Notes under the pieces: model-generated
What the model was told of the DNA's origin: nothing
What the model saw: the letters and a program-made list of their open reading frames with translations, nothing else
Databases searched by the model: none
In this document: piece after piece, positions 56,010 through 61,080 of the stretch
Numbering within the stretch: position 1 is the stretch's first letter
Layout: the number at the start of each line of letters is the position of its first letter
DNA from: Chitinophagales bacterium
GTDB lineage: Bacteria; Bacteroidota; Bacteroidia; Chitinophagales; Chitinophagaceae
Assembly: GCA_026936105.1 (NCBI GenBank)
Contig: JAIXKI010000006.1
Coordinates: 1 to 64,000, forward strand
Reading direction: 5' to 3'
DNA: 64,000 nucleotides
Translations under genes and position numbers: made by a program

Positions 56010-56339
56010 CTAAATCCACACCCATTTCTTTAATTTATTGGAAACCTTTGAATAAAAATACAATCCTACACCGGCAAATAGAAGCCCGATTATATCCAGG
56101 ACAATTAAAGTACTTCCTTTACTGAAAAGGCCGATCAATATTAAGATAAATCCAATAAAACTCAGGATGCGTGCTACCATTTGATCGTTGTAAATGTCTT
56201 TCCTGAGTTTGCCACAACTCGGGCAGTTAGTAGCCGCACTATCCATCGGTTGATTACACCATGAGCAATTGACTTTAATGGACAACTGTTGGTTGGGAGG
56301 AGGCGGTGGTGGCGGAGGAGTATGAGGTCTTGGTTCCAT
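56010..56339 (-). CDS. Small membrane protein with N-terminal zinc ribbon
   Basis: 109 residues. A proline-rich start with eight prolines in a row is followed by a zinc ribbon with four cysteines: 'NCSWCNQPMDSAATNCPSCG' (two CxxC pairs). Two membrane helices close the protein ('ILSFIGFILILIGLFS' and 'LIVLDIIGLLFAGVGLYFYS'), with a basic, aromatic tail. The architecture suggests a cytosolic metal site on a membrane anchor. I do not recognise a named family. Confidence 0.65.
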   Translation of the reverse strand: MEPRPHTPPPPPPPPNQQLSIKVNCSWCNQPMDSAATNCPSCGKLRKDIYNDQMVARILSFIGFILILIGLFSKGSTLIVLDIIGLLFAGVGLYFYSKVSNKLKKWVWI

Positions 56340-56555
56340 AAAATAGCTTTAGATAAAAATACTTAATTCTTCAACTCGAAAAAAAAGAAAATAGTCCGGG
56401 ATACTATTCCCCATCCCAATAATAGAGCTTATATAAATTATGCAACTTTGACCTGCTTCCCTGCGTTCACAACTAAATAACAAATCCAATGAAACTATAT
56501 TTTAAACTATGATGCGTTTAAAGAATCCAAATCCAAATCTTAAAAACAAACATTT

Positions 56556-57050
56556 ATGAAAACAATTTTCTTAAGCCTTTCAGTTGTATTACTGACAAGC
56601 TTATCCGCCTCGGCTCAAAAAGCTTTACACCATGATATCCGCAGAGACACCAGGGATATCCGTAACGACAGGAAAGATCTTCGTAATGACCGAAAGGACG
56701 TTTATTATGACACTAAAGACATCCGGTCGGACAGAAAAGATCGCAGAAATGACTTAAAAGACGTGTCTTCAGATAAAAAGGACTTAGCTAAAGACAGGAA
56801 AGATATCGCAATAGATAAGAAAAGCGGTAATTCCACTGATATCAAAAAAGACCGGGCCGATCTGAAAAAAGACCATAAAGATCTTTATAAGGATAAAAAG
56901 GACATTACAAGTGATACAAAAGATATCCGTTCCGATGTAAAAGACCGCAGAAGTGATATTAAAGATATCAAAAGCGACAAAAAAGATCTAAAAAAGGATA
57001 TTAAAGACCGTAGAAAAGATGCCAAAAAGGTGACGGACCATAATTCTTAG
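56556..57050 (+). CDS. Secreted lysine/aspartate heptad-repeat protein
   Basis: 164 residues. After a signal peptide ('LSLSVVLLTSLSASAQ') nearly all of the protein is a heptad run of the form D-[ILVR]-x-x-D-x-K: 'DIRNDRK', 'DLRNDRK', 'DVYYDTK', 'DIRSDRK', 'DVSSDKK', 'DLAKDRK' and so on. I count about 17 heptads with one break at 'SGNSTDIKKDRA'. Charges almost cancel and the heptad period suggests a long single alpha-helix or coiled coil stabilised by i/i+3 and i/i+4 salt bridges. Function unknown; a periplasmic spacer, metal- or nucleic-acid-binding rod are all possible. A rho-independent-type terminator follows 15 bases after the stop. Confidence 0.75.
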   Translation: MKTIFLSLSVVLLTSLSASAQKALHHDIRRDTRDIRNDRKDLRNDRKDVYYDTKDIRSDRKDRRNDLKDVSSDKKDLAKDRKDIAIDKKSGNSTDIKKDRADLKKDHKDLYKDKKDITSDTKDIRSDVKDRRSDIKDIKSDKKDLKKDIKDRRKDAKKVTDHNS

Positions 57051-57064
57051 AATTTTCATTAATC

Positions 57065-57098
57065 AGCCCGGATAATATTCCGGGCTTTTATTTTTTAA
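57065..57098 (+). terminator. Rho-independent-type terminator
   Basis: AGCCCGGA (57065-57072) pairs with TCCGGGCT (57079-57086): 8-bp GC-rich stem, 6-base loop, followed by TTTATTTTTT. It lies 15 bases past the stop of the heptad-repeat gene and ends its transcript before the next gene at 57124. Confidence 0.85.
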
Positions 57099-57123
57099 TC
57101 GCAGCAGTTATACCTCTTTTACT

Positions 57124-58008
57124 ATGAGAAGAGCATTGTCCGTTAGTGTTACCTTCTTAATTGCAGGGGCGCTATTAAACCATTGTGCGGGTCAGGATAC
57201 CAGTTTAACTACATTTATAAAAAGTTTCAGGCATTCTTTTTTCAGGGCATCAACCAGTTATCTCAGCAATGATGTTTACTTTGGCCGCCGGGATTCTGTC
57301 AGCATTCCCTATATCACTCCGTCTATCCGGTATTACAATAAATCAGGGATCTTTTTAAATGCCGATGCTTCTTATTTACCTACAGAAAAAAGAATTGATG
57401 CCGGAACGATTGGCGCCGGATACATCTTTGTTGCAAACAGGCTTGATGGAGAGATTTCCCTTAACAAATATTTTTTCAACAACCAAAGTTATAACGTCAA
57501 ATCAGAAGTAAAAGCCGATGCCGGAGCAGAACTTGGCTATGATACGGGTCCTATCGAAATAACTTTATCCTGCATAGCCGGTTTTTCTGATGCCACCGAT
57601 TTTGCTGCAGACATAGAGCTTGAACATACTTTAAGTTTATTAAATGATAATTTGGAGATCACACCGGGATTTGTCATTAACGGCGGCACTCAATATTATT
57701 ATGATGCCTATTACCGTAAGCGGCGGTATGTAAAGAAAAGGAAAGGGATTCCGGATCCACGTATCATCACTGCCTATACATTGGATCCGGGTAAATTCAG
57801 AATTCTTGATTATGAAGCATCTCTTCCGGTAGAATATGACATCAGCAAGTTACGATTCAGTTTTACTCCGGTCATAGTTTTTCCTGTGCATCCCAATACA
57901 ATAGTACGAACCGTGCAGCCTGTAGGCGGGAATCCTGTTACCAAAATTTTTTCAGAAAAAATATCCAATTCATTTTTCTGGTCGCTGGAAGTAAGTTTTA
58001 AATTTTGA
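57124..58008 (+). CDS. Putative outer-membrane beta-barrel protein, unknown function
   Basis: 294 residues with signal peptide ('SVTFLIAGALLNHCAGQD'). The mature part reads as alternating strands ('SYLSNDVYFGRRDSVSIPY', 'SGIFLNADASYLPTEK', 'TIGAGYIFVANRLDGEISL') and ends 'FFWSLEVSFKF' with a C-terminal Phe typical of outer-membrane barrels. A strongly basic loop ('DAYYRKRRYVKKRKG') stands out. No family is recognised. A hairpin at 58026-58048 follows the stop. Confidence 0.7.
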   Translation: MRRALSVSVTFLIAGALLNHCAGQDTSLTTFIKSFRHSFFRASTSYLSNDVYFGRRDSVSIPYITPSIRYYNKSGIFLNADASYLPTEKRIDAGTIGAGYIFVANRLDGEISLNKYFFNNQSYNVKSEVKADAGAELGYDTGPIEITLSCIAGFSDATDFAADIELEHTLSLLNDNLEITPGFVINGGTQYYYDAYYRKRRYVKKRKGIPDPRIITAYTLDPGKFRILDYEASLPVEYDISKLRFSFTPVIVFPVHPNTIVRTVQPVGGNPVTKIFSEKISNSFFWSLEVSFKF

Positions 58009-58025
58009 CTTCCCTGATTATGAAA

Positions 58026-58048
58026 AAACGGGGTGTTTTACCCCGTTT
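58026..58048 (-). terminator. Hairpin terminator at the end of the tRNA/GIY-YIG array
   Basis: AAACGGGGT (58026-58034) and ACCCCGTTT (58040-58048) form a 9-bp stem with a 5-base loop; on the minus strand it is followed by TTTTTTC. It sits directly downstream (minus sense) of the last tRNA-like body. It differs in sequence from the two hairpins inside the units, so it is probably the original terminator of the tRNA-Arg gene. It may also end the plus-strand gene at 57124-58008. Confidence 0.7.
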
Positions 58049-58053
58049 CAATG

Positions 58054-58121
58054 TGATCCGGATTGGATTCAAACCAATGACCTTCCCGATTCAGATCGGG
58101 ATGCTCTTTTCACTTTTGCTA
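58054..58121 (-). pseudogene. tRNA-Arg-like body, distal copy (lacks 5' acceptor strand)
   Basis: Aligned to the tRNA-Arg gene, this copy keeps the discriminator, 3' acceptor strand, T arm and variable loop identically (30 bases), has a changed 18-base anticodon arm that is a near-perfect palindrome (TCCCG/CGGGA), and keeps a D-arm region close to the real one ('AAGAGCA' against 'ATAGAGCA'). The 5' acceptor strand GGTCCGG is absent, so it cannot fold a normal tRNA. The GIY-YIG ORF stops within it at 58091-58093. Confidence 0.75.
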
Positions 58122-58360
58122 ATCAACTCCTTTATCCTGATACTGCTTTTCCAGTTCTTGATCTCCTTTTCTCTTTTCAACGCCGCTGACTTATCATGGA
58201 ATGTTTCCCAATAAACCACCTCCCAATCTGATACACTCCCCGTAAATCCCTTATGCTTTGATCTATGCCTGCGAAGACGGTCTTCAAGCGGCCCGGCGGT
58301 GCTTCCAACATAGAATTTATTCAGTTGAACTGAATATAATATGTAAACTGTCGCTGGCAT
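58091..58360 (-). CDS. GIY-YIG nuclease, distal copy
   Basis: 89 residues. 'VYILYSVQLNKFYVGST' contains the GIY-YIG motif (here Y-I-L ... Y-V-G), 'LEDRLRRHRSKHKG' the conserved Arg and 'ALKREKEIKNWKSS' the catalytic Glu with the family's end. The domain alone is the whole protein, as in the short UPF0213/YhbQ-like group. The last codons ('SKSEKSIPI') are read from the tRNA-like body and the TGA stop lies in its anticodon-arm region. Identical to the copy at 58436-58705. No signal peptide. Likely a DNA-cutting component of the unit; no enzyme activity is shown. Confidence 0.88.
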   Translation of the reverse strand: MPATVYILYSVQLNKFYVGSTAGPLEDRLRRHRSKHKGFTGSVSDWEVVYWETFHDKSAALKREKEIKNWKSSIRIKELISKSEKSIPI

Positions 58361-58368
58361 ATTAAGTT

Positions 58369-58395
58369 AAAAGCGGAGCATCTAACTCCGCTTTT
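58369..58395 (-). terminator. Hairpin at the head of the distal unit
   Basis: AAAAGCGGAG (58369-58378) and CTCCGCTTTT (58386-58395) form a 10-bp stem with a 7-base loop, with A/T flanks that make it work on either strand. It lies between the proximal tRNA-like 3' end and the distal GIY-YIG start codon, so it would end a transcript coming from upstream and leave the nuclease message to start after it. Confidence 0.75.
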
Positions 58396-58398
58396 TTG

Positions 58399-58466
58399 TG
58401 ATCCGGATTGGATTCAAACCAATGACCTTCCCGATTCAGATCGGGATGCTCTTTTCACTTTTGCTA
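58399..58466 (-). pseudogene. tRNA-Arg-like body, proximal copy
   Basis: Same sequence as 58054-58121. It forms the 3' part of the proximal GIY-YIG unit and the boundary to the distal unit. Like its twin it keeps the tRNA 3' 30 bases but lacks the 5' acceptor strand and has a replaced anticodon arm. Confidence 0.75.
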
Positions 58467-58705
58467 ATCAACTCCTTTATCCTGATACTGCTTTTCCAGT
58501 TCTTGATCTCCTTTTCTCTTTTCAACGCCGCTGACTTATCATGGAATGTTTCCCAATAAACCACCTCCCAATCTGATACACTCCCCGTAAATCCCTTATG
58601 CTTTGATCTATGCCTGCGAAGACGGTCTTCAAGCGGCCCGGCGGTGCTTCCAACATAGAATTTATTCAGTTGAACTGAATATAATATGTAAACTGTCGCT
58701 GGCAT
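58436..58705 (-). CDS. GIY-YIG nuclease, proximal copy
   Basis: Identical in sequence to the copy at 58091-58360 and with the same GIY-YIG, Arg and Glu residues. It begins directly after the hairpin that follows the real tRNA-Arg gene, so it is in tRNA sense and could be made from a processed tRNA read-through transcript or from its own promoter. Two perfect copies of a small nuclease gene imply recent duplication or active maintenance of identity. Confidence 0.88.
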   Translation of the reverse strand: MPATVYILYSVQLNKFYVGSTAGPLEDRLRRHRSKHKGFTGSVSDWEVVYWETFHDKSAALKREKEIKNWKSSIRIKELISKSEKSIPI

Positions 58706-58713
58706 ATTAAGTT

Positions 58714-58740
58714 AAAAGCGGAGCATCTAACTCCGCTTTT
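58714..58740 (-). terminator. Hairpin between tRNA-Arg and proximal unit
   Basis: Second copy of the 10-bp stem AAAAGCGGAG/CTCCGCTTTT (58714-58723 with 58731-58740), 3 bases past the tRNA 3' end in minus sense. It can act as the tRNA terminator supplied by the element. Confidence 0.75.
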
Positions 58741-58743
58741 TTG

Positions 58744-58816
58744 TGATCCGGATTGGATTCAAACCAATGACCTACTGCTTAGAAGGCAGTTGCTCTATTC
58801 ACTGAGCTACCGGACC
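58744..58816 (-). tRNA. tRNA-Arg (anticodon TCT)
   Basis: 73 bases on the minus strand. Acceptor stem GGTCCGG with CCGGATC (one G-U pair), D stem GCTC/GAGC, anticodon stem ACTGC/GCAGT with loop CTTCTAA giving anticodon TCT (reads AGA), variable loop AGGTC, T stem ATTGG/CCAAT with loop TTTGAAT, discriminator A. CCA is not encoded. All arms pair fully, so the gene should be functional. Its 3' 30 bases are repeated in each of the two downstream GIY-YIG units. Confidence 0.95.
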
Positions 58817-58911
58817 CTTTTAATAAGAACCGGGCGGCTTCCCGAATGTTCTATTCATTACGGGTGGCAAAAATAAGTTTTTTAAGTTTGTGCCCCAAAG
58901 TATCAAAAGAG

Positions 58912-59583
58912 ATGGACGTAAAGATAGAAGCATCATGGAAAGAGATTCTGAGCCCTGAATTTAATAAACCGTATTTCCGGCAAATAGCCTTGCATTTAAA
59001 AACCGAGAAATCACAGAAGAAAATAATTTATCCACCGGGATCTTTAATATTTAATGCCTTTAATGCAACGCCTGTTCAACAGATAAAAGTGGTAATTCTG
59101 GGCCAAGACCCTTATCATGGGCCCGGCCAGGCTCATGGCCTGTGTTTTTCCGTTCCGGATGGAGTAGCACAACCGCCTTCCCTGATCAATGTATTTAAAG
59201 AACTTCATAACGATATCGGGGTCCCGATCCCAACAAACGGAAATCTGACCCATTGGGCAGAACAAGGCGTCTTTTTGTTGAACGCTTCTTTGAGCGTACG
59301 TGCCGGCGAACCCATGAGTCATTCCAAAATTGGATGGGCTGAATTTACTGATTGCGTTATCAAAAAAATATCGGAGCTGAAAGTACATGTCGTGTTTTTA
59401 CTTTGGGGAAAATTTGCACAGGAAAAAAGAGTGCTGATTGACGAGGCAAAGCACCTGGTATTAAAAGCTGCCCATCCTTCTCCCCTTTCTGCAAATTCCG
59501 GTTTTTTCGGTTGCCGCCATTTTTCAAAAACAAATGAGTACCTCGTTAAGAACGGAATAGATCCCATAGACTGGAAAGTCTGA
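58912..59583 (+). CDS. ung: Uracil-DNA glycosylase, family 1
   Basis: 223 residues from the ATG at 58912; the frame opens at 58846 close to the tRNA, but those 22 codons have no homology. The catalytic water-activating motif is 'LGQDPYHGPGQAHGLCFSV' (Asp66) and the minor-groove loop is 'AAHPSPLSANSGFF' (His188). Length and motifs match bacterial Ung. It removes uracil from DNA in base-excision repair, in the cytoplasm. The gene is divergent from the tRNA-Arg/GIY-YIG array. Confidence 0.96.
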   Translation: MDVKIEASWKEILSPEFNKPYFRQIALHLKTEKSQKKIIYPPGSLIFNAFNATPVQQIKVVILGQDPYHGPGQAHGLCFSVPDGVAQPPSLINVFKELHNDIGVPIPTNGNLTHWAEQGVFLLNASLSVRAGEPMSHSKIGWAEFTDCVIKKISELKVHVVFLLWGKFAQEKRVLIDEAKHLVLKAAHPSPLSANSGFFGCRHFSKTNEYLVKNGIDPIDWKV

Positions 59584-59743
59584 ATTCAAAGACGAGGAAA
59601 CAGTTTTCGTTTTTTTATCCTAATGCCTCATTCTTAAAATTTCCCAAACAAAAGAACTGCCCGAAAAAAACGGGCTCTTAATGAGATGCCCTTATAATAC
59701 GGTTTATTTTTACTTTTGAATTTTGACCTTTTAATTTACCAGG

Positions 59744-60343
59744 ATGCTCTCTCCCGAATTAAGGCTTGAAACAGATAAAGTATTGCTGAGACCGATGCAG
59801 CATTTGGATATTGAAGCATTCGCACCACTCACCGCAGACTCTTCATTATGGAACTATTTTACCATGCTGTTAGATGACCCCGCCCAATTGCAGTTTTGGG
59901 TGGAAAAGGCCTTAAAAGAAAGATCAGAAGGAAAGCGTATCCCTTTTACCATCATTGAAAAAGCAACCGGATCTGTTTGCGGCTGTACCAGCTTCGGCAA
60001 TATTTCTGAGCATGATAAACGCATTGAAATCGGATGGAGCTGGCTCGGAAAAAAATTTCAGGGCTCGGGGATCAACTTCCATGCTAAATTCTGCCTGCTT
60101 AGCTATGCTTTCGAAGTGCTGAATTGGGAGAGAGTGGAGATAAAAACTGACTACCTGAATGAAAGGGCTAAATACGCTTTGAAAAAGATAGGGGCAACAG
60201 AAGAAGGCGTCTTGCGCAGCCATATGCAAATGCCCGAAGCCCGGAGAAGAGATTCTGTTTATTTTAGCATTATCAAAAAAGAATGGCCTCTTATCAGAAA
60301 TTCAATTTTTAAAGAAATCAAATCGTTCAGCTACCGGCAGTGA
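59744..60343 (+). CDS. GNAT-family N-acetyltransferase (RimJ/RimL-like)
   Basis: 199 residues. The N-terminus 'LRLETDKVLLRPMQHLDIEA' is the usual RimJ/RimL strand-helix, 'FTIIEKATGSVCGCTSFGNI' and 'IEIGWSWLGKKFQGSGINFH' give the central sheet with the acetyl-CoA phosphate loop region, and 'RVEIKTDYLNERAKYALKKI' holds the conserved Asn/Ala helix before 'GATEEGVLRSHM'. Substrate may be a ribosomal protein N-terminus, an antibiotic or a small amine; sequence does not tell. It overlaps plsC by 4 bases (GTGA), so the two are translated together. Confidence 0.87.
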   Translation: MLSPELRLETDKVLLRPMQHLDIEAFAPLTADSSLWNYFTMLLDDPAQLQFWVEKALKERSEGKRIPFTIIEKATGSVCGCTSFGNISEHDKRIEIGWSWLGKKFQGSGINFHAKFCLLSYAFEVLNWERVEIKTDYLNERAKYALKKIGATEEGVLRSHMQMPEARRRDSVYFSIIKKEWPLIRNSIFKEIKSFSYRQ

Positions 60344-61080
60344 ATATTTTTAAAGAAATAGCAGGAAGAATCTTTGCACTCTGGGCGATGACCTGGTTCA
60401 TTGCTACTTTGGTGATCATCTTTTTCCCTGTATGGATTATTGGCTTTTTACATGAACCGGGAAGATCCCGTGTACTTTATAAAGTATTTCGTGCATGGAT
60501 CGGATTTTTCTTTTTTATTACCGGAATTCGCCTGAAAAGAAAAGGTCTGGAGAATTTTAAAAAAGGAGAAACCTACATAGTGGTATGTAATCACAACACC
60601 CTGCTGGACATCCCTGTTTCCTCTCCCGGTATCCCCGGCCCCAACAAAACCATTGCAAAGATCGAAATGGCACGCATCCCGGTCTTTGGCACCATCTATA
60701 AATCAGGATCAGTTCTGGTGGACCGGAAAAGTAATAAAAGCCGGAAAAACAGCTATCTCAAAATGAAAGAAGTGCTGCGCCAGGGTATTCACATGTGTAT
60801 CTATCCCGAAGGGACGAGGAACAAAACCCGGGAGCCGCTACAGAAATTTCATGATGGCGCTTTCCTGCTTGCCGAGGAATCGAAACATGCTATAATACCT
60901 GCGTTACTCTTTAATACGAAAAAGCTTTTCCCCAATAATAAAAAGTTTTATTTCCTGCCGGGAAAAGTTGAAATGCATTTTTTACCTGCTGTTGAACCAG
61001 GGTCGCAATCAGCAGAGCAATTAAAAGAAAAGGTTTTTTCTTTAATGTATGACTATTATACCCAACACCCGGATCACTGA
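60340..61080 (+). CDS. plsC: 1-acyl-sn-glycerol-3-phosphate acyltransferase
   Basis: 246 residues starting at a GTG that overlaps the stop of the acetyltransferase gene (GTGA). The HX4D motif is 'NHNTLLDIP' (His85, Asp90) and the phosphate-binding motif is 'IYPEGTRNKT' (156-160), which define the LPLAT family. N-terminal membrane helices ('LWAMTWFIATLVIIFFPVWI') place it in the inner membrane. It adds the second acyl chain to lysophosphatidic acid in phospholipid synthesis. Its 3' end overlaps the convergent lptD gene by 7 bases. Confidence 0.92.
   Translation: MNIFKEIAGRIFALWAMTWFIATLVIIFFPVWIIGFLHEPGRSRVLYKVFRAWIGFFFFITGIRLKRKGLENFKKGETYIVVCNHNTLLDIPVSSPGIPGPNKTIAKIEMARIPVFGTIYKSGSVLVDRKSNKSRKNSYLKMKEVLRQGIHMCIYPEGTRNKTREPLQKFHDGAFLLAEESKHAIIPALLFNTKKLFPNNKKFYFLPGKVEMHFLPAVEPGSQSAEQLKEKVFSLMYDYYTQHPDH

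Larger units (their letters stand above)
58054..58743 (-). repeat. Two exact tandem 345-bp units (GIY-YIG ORF plus tRNA-like body)
   Basis: 58054-58398 and 58399-58743 appear identical base for base. Reading the minus strand, each unit has a hairpin, an 89-codon GIY-YIG ORF, and a tRNA-Arg-like body that ends in the 30-base 3' sequence of the real tRNA gene. Copies of that 30-base sequence therefore occur three times, at 58054, 58399 and 58744, spaced exactly 345 bases apart. This is the layout of an element integrated at a tRNA 3' end twice, or integrated once and then duplicated. Confidence 0.92.

Noticed and set aside
58054-58121. tRNA-like body as a functional tRNA
   Set aside because: The 5' acceptor strand is missing and the anticodon arm has an 8-base loop, so a normal cloverleaf cannot form.
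58005-58214. Plus-strand 69-codon ORF across the distal GIY-YIG unit
   Set aside because: It is antisense to the GIY-YIG gene, which has clear motifs, and overlaps the end of the preceding barrel gene.
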